From NCBI GenBank assembly GCA_037176885.1, contig JAWWNJ010000219.1, forward strand, positions 1 to 64,000: 64,000 nucleotides of DNA. The letters run 5' to 3'. The DNA comes from Favolaschia claudopus (lineage: Eukaryota > Basidiomycota > Agaricomycetes > Agaricales > Mycenaceae). The notes beneath the pieces were generated by a model. The model ran no database searches, was not told the origin of the DNA, and saw nothing but the letters and a program-made list of their open reading frames with translations. The translations under genes were made by a program, and so were the position numbers. Positions 32,816-43,766 of this stretch are shown one piece after another. Each line of letters starts with the position of its first letter. Position 1 is the first letter of the stretch.

Positions 32816-34703
32816 CTAGTTTTCCTTGGTATGTTTGCGCTTTCGCTTTTTGTCATTTTGAGGGGAAGCTGGTGTGCTTGCAATATTAGTTTTGTTGGTT
32901 AGAATAGTCGCTGGCTTGTCAACGGCCATGAGATCAGCCCGTCTGTCGTGGATTTCCTGCTCCGAAGGAAATGGGATTGAAGTGCTATTCGGAGGCGATG
33001 TCAATAGAAAAGAAACATTGAGTTGAACCGGCGACTCACGAAACAAAATACTGAATGAGGCGATCCACCACCACACTTTTGTTACCGCTTCGTGACAAGT
33101 TGAACTCGCGGCAGAATGAATGCAAGACTGCTAATGTCGTATTCTCGAGCAGTTCCGCACCTGTTGGAGCAGTGTCTTCGTTCTCCGAATCCGAGGGAAT
33201 TCCTTCAGCGGCTTTACGGTCCTGGAAAATCTGGTTAAACCCTAGCAGAGCTTCCTTCAAATAATTGAGAAGCATCCCGCCATGCGAATCAGCATATTCC
33301 CAGCCACCCGCCACAGTTTTCAGTCTGTCCATGGACGTACAAACATGTGCCTTGTTCACAATTGCTTGAAGGACATGCTCGGGGAGAAAATATTCGCATG
33401 GTTCATCGCGAGAAGTCCGAATTTGAGCCCAGATGCGGTGCCGCCAGCGATCGAGCATCTGCTCCAAGGACTCCTTCATCGGCTTCTCCAAAGCATGAAA
33501 TGTCCCGTCCGACCGTATCCGCGGTTCCGAAGCTACCGGCTGCTTTGCAAGAAAGTATTGCTGCCATTTTGCGACTTCAGCCAGGTGCGTGTCAGAGCCA
33601 TCAGGATTGCAGACAATGCAGCAATTTGAGCGCCGAACAAAGACCTCTCCGTTTTGTTCCATTGTAATTGCGCGACAGCATTTTTCCGCTGTAGGGTTGT
33701 ACCATTGAACCAGAGAGTGGGGCAATTTGCTCCGCTTCTCCAAATCCGCCAAGTGTTTGGGATTTGTAGGATCTACTCCACCCACGGGCTCAATCATCCA
33801 CGGCGGCGCAAACGCAACCACAACAGAAGGAAGGCCATCCCGCCCGGCGCGACCCACTTTCTGGTCTTTATCGGCTTTTGACGTTGGGAGATCGGCAAGT
33901 ACGGCGAGATTGGGGGCATCAAACCCGTACGTCGCAGTGTCGGTGACAATGAGAACCCGGACATGGCCAGCTTTAAAGTCTTCGACTACCTGTTGGCGTT
34001 CCTCGAATGGCATGAGGCTGTTGTATGTGCGAATGATCTTGTCACGGTTCGGAATTGCAGAAGGTAGGAGGCTGTCAAGAAACCGTTCAAGCTCATTGCC
34101 TTTTCTGATGTAGTCGGCAAAAACGATGGTTTCGGGAATTTGCTTTGCGTCAAGCAAGCCAAATGGAATAATACGAATGTGGGCTGCCGGAGAAGAGTTT
34201 TCATGTCGTTTTCATTCAGCATATGAGGTGTCATGACTCATTACACCCATGCGAATATCGTCTCCGGCATCGAGCTCTTTGAATAGATCGCGTCCGGCAA
34301 GTCGAGCATTGCGGACCGTGTCCTGATTTATAGCAAGAGCACGAAGCCCGCGGCGCGACGCGACATCAGCCTAAAGACGTGTTGTTCAGTAATTAGAACG
34401 TATTAGGGACTTGCAATCACGCACCTGTTGTTCTACGAGAATTTTGGTTGGCACAATCATCAACGCGATGCCCTTCTCACCGCGGGCTTGGGCTGCAATT
34501 GGTCCGGACTGGAGAACAAGTGTTTTCCCCATGCTCGTGCCAGCAACGCAGAAGACATCCTCTCCAGCATTAATGTGCATTGACATCTCGAGCTGATGAG
34601 GATATACTTCACGGACTTGAGCCCTGGTACGCAGCAATTCCTCCATCCATTCGCGTGAATTTACGGGGTGATCCGAGCAAAATGAGGGTGTGGGTGGCGC
34701 CAT
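32816..34703 (-). pseudogene. RecQ-like SF2 helicase with SAP-like tail, catalytic core deleted
   Basis: Exons 34703-34425, 34370 to about 33040 and 32984-32816. Motif I AGTSMGKT and motif Ia (MIVPTKILVEQQ) are in exon 1. Exon 2 begins ADVASRRG and reaches the Q-rich region before motif II. Then the reading jumps from TPHMLNENDMKTLLRQP to IRIIPFGLL, so motifs II (DEAH) and III, about 150 residues, are missing. A 7-bp duplication (ATGAGTC, about 34228-34240) also shifts the frame there. The C-terminal RecA domain is intact: ETIVFADYI, LIVTDTATYGFD, GRAGRDGL (motif VI). A Cys-rich segment follows (CCIVCNP), then a SAP-like module (FCREFNLSRSGNKSVVVDRL) and a basic KKRKRKHTK tail. It could not unwind DNA as it stands. 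Confidence 0.8.
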
Positions 34704-35082
34704 TAAGTTAGAAATAAATTATTCTCTGTTCATCCAGAGAGCGGACGCGTCAAAGACGTGTAAAACGAGCGGATTTCGGTGAGAGCGCGATGCGTTGAGA
34801 GAATGATGGCGTCAGCATGTGACCGAACGGCTTTCCATAACGGGGGCCGTCATCATGCCGAATAGAACTCCGCCCATCAATTGTCGCTTCTCAGCCGACC
34901 CCCATCACGCGTCCAAGACTTTATATACGTTTGAACGACTATGTATCTTCAAAAGAGTTTATAAAGTCTTGTTTACGAGACTAGGGGAGGGGTGCCTTTA
35001 CGTATGTTGATGACTGTGTCCGATCCACCGATCTGACACCCCTTGCTCAAGCCCCTAATGCATCCGCAGCTTTGAATGGCGG
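34704..35082. other. Upstream region of the helicase gene
   Basis: No gene or repeat end recognised; the helicase promoter should lie here on the minus strand. Confidence 0.35.
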
Positions 35083-35212
35083 AAAAGTATACAGGGGATT
35101 TGTCGCTAGAAGGCTCGCAAAACAGCAATTTTGGCTGATTTTCGCCATTTTTGGCCATTTTTGCTCTTTTGCGGCCCTTCTAGCAAGCCAAGGCCTGTAT
35201 ATTTTTGCACAA
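35083..35212. mobile_element. About 130-bp foldback element
   Basis: Arms of about 45 bases, built on AAAGTATACAGG and GCTAGAAGG on the left and their inverse CCTTCTAGCAAGCC and CCTGTATATTTTT on the right, surround a TTTTTGGCCATTTTT loop. No clear target duplication. Confidence 0.55.
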
Positions 35213-35244
35213 TTCCAACTTGTAGACACTGTAGAGAGAAGTCA

Positions 35245-35600
35245 CAGCCGGTATGACCGCGCCGCGGTTATTTGATTTTTCGCGCGGTTATTCTGACCAC
35301 CCAAATTTTGACCGTGGCCTGCCACGGTCATGCCGACTGTGCGCCGCACAGTCATTCTCAACACAGTCAATCTGGCTGTTCCTGTCATATGTTGCTACAA
35401 GTCTTTATTTTGCTCCTACAATACACAATATCATACTATGAAGTCTATGCTGCCTATAACTGCCCATAAATTCCGTGTTTCTACAAGATCGTAAACCACG
35501 GTCAGATCAGCCGCGTCGGCGGTCAAACCGGCTGCAGCGGCGCGGTCAGACTGACTGTGGCCCCACAGTCGGACCATCCTGTACCACGGTCAGATTGACC
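35245..35600. repeat. Palindrome-rich block of CACGGTCA words
   Basis: CCACGGTCA and its inverse TGACCGTGG occur repeatedly (35311-35330, 35496-35510, 35583-35600), as do GACTGTG/CACAGTC pairs. Two halves about 200 bases apart are mutually inverted, so the block may be a decayed MITE. Confidence 0.45.
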
Positions 35601-35651
35601 ACAGAAGCGTTAATTCGTCATACCCATGAAAAGAGAGGGTTTAATATAATA

Positions 35652-35852
35652 GCGGGTTTGTGCAAAGCGACCCGGGTCGCTTTGGGACCGCTCAGATCTT
35701 GACAACGAGCAGTCTCAGGTGTGAAGTCCCAGCGGCCTAGGAGTGCCCCAGGGCAATGCTCCTATAGGTCGCTTAGAGCTCACACCTGGAATCTGTTGTT
35801 GCGGAGATCTGAGCGATCGAAAAGCGACCTGGGTCGCTCGCACAAACTCTCT
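35652..35852. mobile_element. 201-bp foldback MITE, copy 3
   Basis: Same family as 4338-4537 and 13365-13564, with TA on both sides (35650-35651, 35853-35854). It carries more substitutions than the other two copies, so it is probably older. Confidence 0.88.
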
Positions 35853-35969
35853 ATTAATATCAGATTGTACATAGCGGCACTCTGCGCTCATCGCAGGTTT
35901 TTTTGTATCGAAATTTTACACTATCGTTCCCATCACCTCGTTCCCGCCTAAACATCGACCAAGGTAGCC

Positions 35970-38330
35970 CTACATCTCACAAGCCCTCATCGTCGCTCAC
36001 GCAACTCGGACGCTGCACCGACACACCGACATCACCATGCCCCGTGCGTCCCAGCCAGAGTGCCAGGACTTAAGGCGGCAATCGACGGCATTTTAGCAGT
36101 CAATGTTCATATCGATTCCGATTCGCGTCGTGGACACTTGAGCTTGTACGAGCCGACAGTCTGAACGAAAACAGCTCCAAAAAATATGAAGGGCACCGTA
36201 TCTGGCGCGCAGGCTTAACTCACAGTTGGTGTGTCTTCGGGGCAGATTTCAATTTGTTGAATCTGACAAAAACCTGGCATCCTAAAAATTTCCGCAGTTG
36301 GGAAGAAATACGGGCCGCATACTCATGGACTCACCAGCCCAGCAGACCAATAATTCTGGGCTGAATTTTTGAGAATTTTCGGCCGAACCGTTCGAAACGC
36401 GACTTTCGGACTTGGCAAAAAAACGCGACGCGTCAGTCATGTGATCTGTGACATCAGTGACACGTAACACATCGCTCCTTTCCGTCTTCGGACTCTTCCT
36501 TCATCTTGTGGCTTGTCCCGCGGCTTCCCGTGCCTCTACACACCTGAAGATGATACAAGCCAACTAATGCAGGTTATCGACACGTCCCACGCCGCTGAAA
36601 CGACCCGATAATCCCCAAATTTCGGCCTCTGAGGCTGATTACGTCTCCGATCGACATCGCGACTTCGCGCCCGTAAGACGCGTCCAAATGCCTCATCCGG
36701 GTGCTCTGACGACTATGAAACGTTTGAACTCTTTTGAGCTTGCCAACTATCCCCTCCCACCTCTCTTTGACTGGCACGAGGGACACGGTATGACCATCAT
36801 TTGCATCGCTGATTCACTCGCTCCTCACCCTCTCGATACTTTGTAATTAGCTTCAAGACTCGATGGGAACGTATGCGGAGAGACTCGGCTTCAACCACCT
36901 CGACACTCCACGACGTTCCGCCTCGTCAATTCGCTCGTCAACCGGTCGTTTCCGCCACCATCTCATATATCCTGATTAAAGGTGCGTGTTTCGTTCGCTC
37001 TCTCCCCCTCGTCGGTCTCATCCACCTCCCCTCAGCTCCTTCTGCCGAGCGCGGACCTCGCTGCCGAAAATGCGTCTCTCCTCTTTGCCCCTCCTCCCTC
37101 TTCTACCCTCAACGAGCTCAATTCGCAGCTCCCGGCGGAGGCTTCTCATTCGACACATTTGACTGGATGGTCGCCGGCGGGCTCGTCAAGGGCCAGGATT
37201 CGTTTGCGACGTTGGAAGTATCCTGGGAAATGCGTCGACGTTGGATACTGGGTGAGTAACTTTCATTGCTGCGTCTCTGCGCATAACTAACTCACTTCAA
37301 GACCCGTTACACCAGTGTAACACCACACCAGCTTCCTCGCTCGAAACGACGCCCTCGACCCTTCCAACTCCACACTCCACAACCCTCATACCGACACGTC
37401 AATTCCAGCACGACAACGAACGCCACACTCGAGGCCGTCAAGATGCGATCGTTCAATCAGCAACGCCGTCCACGTCCACTCACGCAAGTCTGACCCTTAC
37501 CTCCCGCTCTCTACGACGACGCTGACGCCCCGCCGCCACTTTCCCCCACGTTCCCTGTGTCTACTCTACGCTATGTCTACCTTGCCGCCGTTCCTCAGCC
37601 CAACTACCGCCTACCTCGCGATCCCACCCAACTCCTATTTGCTACCGCCGCCCGCCGCCATCGTCCCCAAGGGAACTTGACAGCATGTCGTCAATCAGGC
37701 TTTGACACCGCTGCCTTCCTCGCCAACACTCCGCCTTCTACCTCAAATCCTCCAACCAAGCTCCACACCGCCGTCATTCGCTCGTTTCCGATACCTCCAC
37801 CAATCCTGCCCCTCAAGTCATCGACACGGCGCTCCCGCTACTCCCTTCCCCCGATTCTCCCTCTTCGCCGCTCTCTCAACGCCGTTTCCCACGCGACCGC
37901 AATCCCCCGCGCTTCTTTCGCCATCACCACCTTCGTCTCCCGCCGCCAGCAACTATCCCGACCCCGCCGTCTTCTGCGCGCAACGCCTAAGTCCCCGCCC
38001 GCGCCATCAAACGCGCCGTTTCGACTCTGGAATCCAGCAAGTCAGCATCCAATCTACTAGAACGAGCGAAATCGACGTGCGCGGTGAGTCGCTTCGCCGG
38101 ACATTTATCAGCACTGATTTATTAGTGACTTTTGGGGTGAGTCTCAAGACGGTGCCGGCTTCACTCTCGTGACTTTTGTATAGGTCGGCTTTGCAGCCCA
38201 GTTGAAACTTAAGGTAGGATTCTACAGGTATCGCGAACATATGTTCTGTTATGTCGCTTGCTAACGGGAATTTCTTTGGATAGATCGGTCGACATGAATT
38301 TGGACCTTCGAAGGTATGTAAGATATAAGA
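35970..38330 (+). CDS. Unidentified spliced gene, structure incomplete
   Basis: Several segments look like exons. About 36597-36787 reads as protein (DYVSDRHRDFAPVRRVQMP, ELANYPLPPLFDWHEG) and ends at a GTATGA donor; 36858-36900 follows in phase (DSMGTYAERLGFNHLD). 37095-37251 ends at a strong GTGAGT donor. At the 3' side, about 37995-38090 (RAIKRAVSTLESSKSASNLL) and two micro-exons near 38190-38320 (VGFAAQLKLK, IGRHEFGPSK) are bordered by GT and AG. The middle (37300-37990) is Pro/Ser-rich. I cannot join all parts in one frame and recognise no family. It may be intact with more introns than I can place, or broken. Confidence 0.35.
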
Positions 38331-39785
38331 CATAGTATATACATATGGTGGACAGCACCAGCTCATTATGCGCACCAGTAATAAAAGGTACATTGCCGTC
38401 TGTAAGAGAACCTCGCTGATTCCGACCCCACCCAGATATTGCGAAACAACGGGACGACGCGCACCATTCAAAAAGGTACATCATTATCTATAGGAGAATC
38501 TTGCTGACCTCACTCCCACTTGAGGCTCGATACTGATGGCGGTGGGAAATAGCGGTATCCAGATACCGGCGGAGTTTGAATTGCCGGCCCGCGGGTCCCA
38601 CCGCTCCGACCTCTCAATGCCAGCAATCAAGCAGCCATAAATTGCAGCGCTGGGCGAAATAATGGCAAGAGGCCGGTGCACAAATTACCTTGCTTGACAA
38701 GGTCTCTCCAACCTCATAATTAGCTAAGCAGCACATCGGATGCAACCCATTGATGCCCGTCTTCGTCCGATGCGCAGCTTCGTAAATATTGACAATCAGG
38801 TCTGCGTCTTCATCGATCTCTTTCCGGTATAAACGAGAATCGAAAACGAAAACGTCGCTAGCTGATATGTATCAGCCGGCCTGCGAGGCCATCAACTCCA
38901 TCAATCCCGATATTCAGAAACGAAAAAAACCGGTATCAACACGGCAAAGCAGCCGTGATTGATGTTACAGTCACATATGTCCGGCCTGATGATCAAGTCA
39001 TCAGCCGTATCTCGGCGATTTCCGAGTGGCTGTACTAGGTCACCTTACACACAAAATCTACCGCCGATTTGCCATCCTCATATTAGGGACCCGGTGTATA
39101 GTGTAGATAGATTGTTTTGGTACCAATAGTCAATGTTCATAGGGTTATAAGTTGCGGAAGTGCCCCAGCAAGGAAATTATGCTTGCTCAAGGCATGCCGC
39201 AAATCAATAGTTACCAAGTGCGTTAACATGCAAAGCATTATTTCAGGGAAGCCTGAAGTTAGTATACAGCCTTTGATGTGCTCAATGCCGCTGCTGTCTG
39301 ACTTTCAGCAGAATCCATCATCAGATTTTTGAGAAAGACCTGCTTTTGAACCGGGTGCCCAATTAGGAAGGAGCTTCTCGTTTCTTTGTAGTTTGCGGGG
39401 CAATTACTGATTCAGGGAAGCTTAAAGTCAGATATACTATTGAGATAGGGTGAAGCTAAGCATCCAAAAAGAATTGGGCCAATTGATCACCAGAATATTT
39501 AAAAGGACACCGAAACGCAAGGAGAGTTCAACATGGTCATGTGCCTCAATCTTTCGCGTCAATCGTCGGATTGCTGCATATTTGCTGCTTGGTAGAGTTA
39601 TTGAATGCTTTTTGTATGTCTATAGCGCCGCCAAATGTGTTATTGCGCTAAAATTCTACCGATACTGAGTTCTGATAACCCAAAGGTCCCGAACACTCTG
39701 TCAACTTCAATCCTTAACACCGTATGAAAGCGAAATTATATTCGGAGCAACGCTGTAATGTAGTCTACTGGAACGAAAGCATGCC
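38331..39785. other. Gene-free stretch with a dispersed repeat
   Basis: About 39020-39090 (GAGTGGCTGTACTAGGTCACCT) matches about 59165-59240 in the same orientation. No gene recognised. Confidence 0.4.
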
Positions 39786-42000
39786 CGATTAGTTGCATTC
39801 ATCATCGATACCTGGCATTGGATGGTCGCGTGCTATCTTCTTGAAAATCGGACTTATGATGTCCGAGTTGAGCGCCGCAGCGTAGTCAAAGTCATCGGAA
39901 TCGGAGTCAGCTAGTTCCTGTGTGTTTGAGGGAGGTGACTGGAACAGACTGTCGACATACAGTGGTGGCAAATAGAAATTGCCGTGGCTTTTTGGTGAAA
40001 ATCTGGCTGTATACTTCACCGAATGACCTCAAATGAAATGTAGAGATGGGTATGTGATACTTTTGTACCTCTTAGATCAGTCAGCAATATATTATGCCCT
40101 GAGAATGCATCAATCATAGGATGATTTCCGATTTTTGCCATATTCGGAAAAACACAATGAACCCTCAGCGAAAAGGTGTCATAATAGGATGAAAGTACTT
40201 AAGAAACAGTCCTAGTTTCTACTTTGGTTGAATGGAATTGACCCTGATTTGAGCTCACAGCAGCCGCTCAAAGTTGGCTATTTTCACACAAAATAGCTGA
40301 AAATGCAGAGAAAATAGCTAAAAGGACCAACTTCAAGCAGCCGTTGTGAGCTCAAATGAAGTTCAATTCCAGTCAATCAAAGTGATAACTAGCATTGTTT
40401 TTCAAGTACTTTCATCCTGTTATGACACTTTTTTGCTGAGGATACATTGAGCTTTTCCAGATATGGCAATAATCAGAAACTGTCCTGTTATTGATGCATC
40501 GTCAGGGCATAATAGATAGCTGAGTATTCTAAGTGGTACAGTAGTATCATATATTTATCTCTATATCTTATTTCAGGTCATTCGGTGAAGTATACAGCAA
40601 GATTTTGGCCAAAAAGCCACGGCAATTTCTATTTGCCACCACTGTAGATAATCGAATTGGAGGGCGAGGGGGCTGTAAATAGAATCAACATTAATTCTTG
40701 GATCGCAATAATCACGCAGGCTTACGAAGTTGAGATGAACTACTCTAGCAACGGGCTGCAATTTCTTCGGAGTCGATGGAGTAGCTGAAAAGCTTGCCTG
40801 GCTGAGCATCGCAATTTGCTTTCGCAGGGTCTCATTTTCCTGTTGTGTGGCTTCGAGATTATTTCGGAGTTGCCTGCTTTCCTTGACTGTGAGGAGCTCC
40901 GCATCAGCGATGCGCTTCTTCTCAGAAGCGCGAGCCTTTCGCTGCGCTTGACTCTTCATCCGGCTTTGAAGCGAGTTGTTGCGGTTCTGTAACACTCCCG
41001 AGGATATCATTTCTTGAATAATTCGCGCATTTTGCGCATCTTGTTCCTTCACGCTACAACCGACTTCAGCTGTATAGAAGACAAGAAAGATGGTATCTCA
41101 CAATAATATTGCCTCCAAAATTGGACGATTCGTGGGCTTGATTTGGTTGTCTTCAGCGTGACTCCCTTCGATCGGGTTTGTATCGTTGGGAGTTAGATCC
41201 CAGTAGCGCTTGTTCATGTGCGAGAGGTAGCGGTTGAGGGAGACAAGCAGCCAAGGATAGCTAACTTTATGCGCCCACCATGCTAATTTGATTCATTAGC
41301 ATCCGGTTTGATTCAAGACCGCAAAGATGGCCAACTCGCCTCGAAAACTGAGCAAGTATTGAAGAATTGTATCGCTAATGTGATCGCGAAGACCAAGGAC
41401 ACCACTAGAGCTTACTTGAGACAAATAACGAATGGAATGGGATGTGCATACCGCGTAAAATGCACAAGACAAGTCTTCCAAATCAACATCAGGATGTTAT
41501 CGAAGTGCATACCCGGGCTGTCACGATTCATCTGGCGCAGAATGATTACGTCCGCTAATCCCTGTGCTTGTGCACCCTCGGAATTGCCAATCGCACCAAG
41601 AAGGTTCGAAGAAGGCGAGAAGGCCTTGAAGTTTAGTTTTTTTACGGGTAATTGCCTCGATTGAGTCAAAGATACCGCCCATATGATTCCAAAGCATCCT
41701 CGAGATGAACAACCCGGTCAACATAAATTGCGCCCTTGCGCTTTGCACTGCCAGCCGTGACGCGGATGCCAAGTTCGGAGTCTGAATCCGATTCAGAACA
41801 GAGGTCAATCGTTGCGCAGTTCGAGGTTGATGCCCTCTTGCGCGCGGGCTGCTTGCCCTTGGCCTTGCGTTTGCGCTTACGATCATCGTCGTCTGGGGAT
41901 AGGTACTCTGAAAACTTGCTTCAATGAAGGAGTCATGCTCCGAAGGCAGCATCTCACCATCATCCGAAGCATCACCACCGCGAAGACGAAAGGTAGGAGC
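39786..42000 (-). pseudogene. Dispersed basidiomycete family gene (GSH motif plus coiled coil), interrupted
   Basis: Minus-strand exons can be traced. About 41900-41670 is a basic, Ser/Asp-rich N-terminal part (TIDLCSESDSDSELG, VDRVVHLEDAL). 41669-41412 is open (LLGAIGNSEGAQAQGLADV). About 41295-41100 has WWAHKVSYPWLL and TPNDTNPIEGSHAEDNQ, the hallmark of a very abundant Agaricomycete family that resembles the C-terminal part of MULE-type transposases. 41052-40690 is a Lys/Arg-rich coiled coil (QRKARASEKKRIADAEL). After the inserted element the gene resumes at 39957 (VDSLFQSPPSNTQELADS) to its stop. Two in-frame stops before WWAHK and a likely C-run shift near 40671 also break it. The function is unknown. 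Confidence 0.6.
39960..40644. mobile_element. 685-bp foldback element inside an exon
   Basis: Ends CAGTGGTGGCAAATAGAAAT and its inverse are flanked by TA (39958-39959, 40645-40646). The two halves are near-complete inverse copies over about 300 bases each, meeting near 40300, so the single strand would fold into one long hairpin. The CAGT start and TA site fit Tc1/mariner-type mobilisation. Confidence 0.9.
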
Positions 42001-42861
42001 ATAGCGGACTAGAAAACAAGGTTATTTAAATTCTCGGTCCGAAGATTTTAAGAAAACAAAACAGACCGCAATCTTGTGCCGATGACCCCCCATACCAAAG
42101 ATAGCTGCTCAAACCAACGAAGATGGTTGCGAGTATTGGAAGCGAAGGCAAGCTGCCAAGGCTCCATGTCGGGAGTCGGAAAAACGACACAGAGAGCCGC
42201 GGAAACCTACAGACTTGGTTAGGAGGAGCGGAAAGAGTAGAAAGAAGGGTCAAACTCTTTCAGTGGCTCGCAATATCCCGGTTGTCGCCGAAGTCGGTCA
42301 ATCCGCATGTACGAAACATGGGATCGTCCGTAAACAAGCCGTTGTAAGTTGAATACTGAACACATGTTAATATTTGTATTTGCCGGGATTAAGAATTGTC
42401 CTACATGAGATGAATTTGTTAGCTGATCACAGAGAAGCGAGCCAGAACTTGCCAAGGTAGCTTATAACAAGATTATAGAGAGCAGAGAAGTAGGTTAGAC
42501 AATAAGTGAAAGTGTATGCATCCGCATGAGTAGCCGGTAGGACGAGAGCAGAGATACATAGAGCCTAAGAGGAAACCCAAGGAGAGATTGAGGAAAAAGC
42601 GGAACAAGAGAATGTTTCTTTCGCCGGGGCGTGTTTTCGATGATTCTGGAAGCCTCTTGGGCGAAGTATAGCCTCCCATGACTGGAAACAACTTCGATTC
42701 CAAGATTTCAGAGCAGAGATGAGAGAGAAAGAGAGTGACTCTGAGTGATTCAGATTGGGTGAAAGCGGGTTCATTTTGGCTGGCTTATATACACATTTTC
42801 GAGCTCAAGGTCGAGTTACTCCGTTGAGGATTATTCGTGCTGCCACCTGGCTGAAACCTTT
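42001..42861 (-). other. Possible 5' region of the dispersed-family gene
   Basis: Short open pieces without motif. Near 42785 the minus strand ends in a TATA-like GTATATAAGCC about 15 bases before an ATG (42774). This could be the promoter and leader of the gene at 39786-42000, but the exons between cannot be joined. Confidence 0.3.
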
Positions 42862-43766
42862 GCTGCTTGGAGGTCTATCCACGATTTGATGGAACGGATT
42901 CAGCCAATAATTCCTTGTTGAAAAGTTATAAGGTGATCTTTCCAAAAAAGGCAACCCATTCTAAAAAGCTTCCAAACTCATTTTCGACGTGTTTGGGCCC
43001 ATCTTGCGAAAAATCCTTCCAACATTTGGCGGATTATATAAGCTTACATACACAGTACACGTGATATATCCGCGATCATAGACGCAACGCGACGCGCCAT
43101 GTAAGCTTTGGAATACACTGTTTAGTGTGAGGAAAGTATGACTCGGCCCTCCCTCTCAGATATGCTAGACCAGCACCAGGGCTTAGTCATCCACTGTATC
43201 CTCTGTGTACCTTCACCCCCAACAGAGGTCAGACTGCGGATTTAACTAGGATTCAAACTTAGAGTCAGACATACTGTAGTATTTTGTTCAATTCGTAAGC
43301 CGATTTGAGGTGTGACATTTCAATGTTCATACGAACCTGACCTTTCGTATGGAAGTCCGGACCGGTGTGACTTGCGAAAATTTTCGTTTTTTACCCCATT
43401 TTGGGCCGAAAACAGGCGAAAATCAGTGTGACTTCGGGGGACCATTCGCCTGAGACCCTCGTGACACTGTGACTCGCCAAAATTTTCGTCGTTTTTGGGG
43501 CTTGTGACAAGTGACAAAACGAATTGAAGGAAATACTACAGTGTGCAACACATATGTATTTACTTAATGGGTGGGGCGGCCGGTGGCCCGAGAGCCTCCA
43601 GTTTCTTACTTAAGCTGTGAACCTCTCTAATTTTTTTTAAAAAAAGTTCCCAAGACCTCAAAATCGCAAACAGAGTAAGTTGATTTGTCAAAGCTTCAGG
43701 ATTTGGCGGGTGGCTGTGCAAACGTAATGCTTATGTAAGGGTGCCGGATTGGGGTGACGTCTATCT
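42862..43766. mobile_element. TIR element, AGATAGACGTCACCC family, truncated inverted copy
   Basis: The right end GGGTGACGTCTATCT abuts TA at 43767-43768. The body is the reverse complement of 16602-17271, but the last 130 or so bases and the other terminus are missing on the left. A 268-bp MITE plus about 70 extra bases interrupt it. Its right end cuts the Copia pol fragment. Confidence 0.8.
43274..43541. mobile_element. 268-bp MITE, CTGTAGTATTT family
   Basis: Ends CTGTAGTATTTTGTTCAATT and AATTGAAGGAAATACTACAG are inverse copies with two differences. The left flank is TA and the right TG. The interior is full of GTGAC and GAAAATTTTCG words. Related ends lie at 60592/63802 and 27536-27840. 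Confidence 0.82.
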
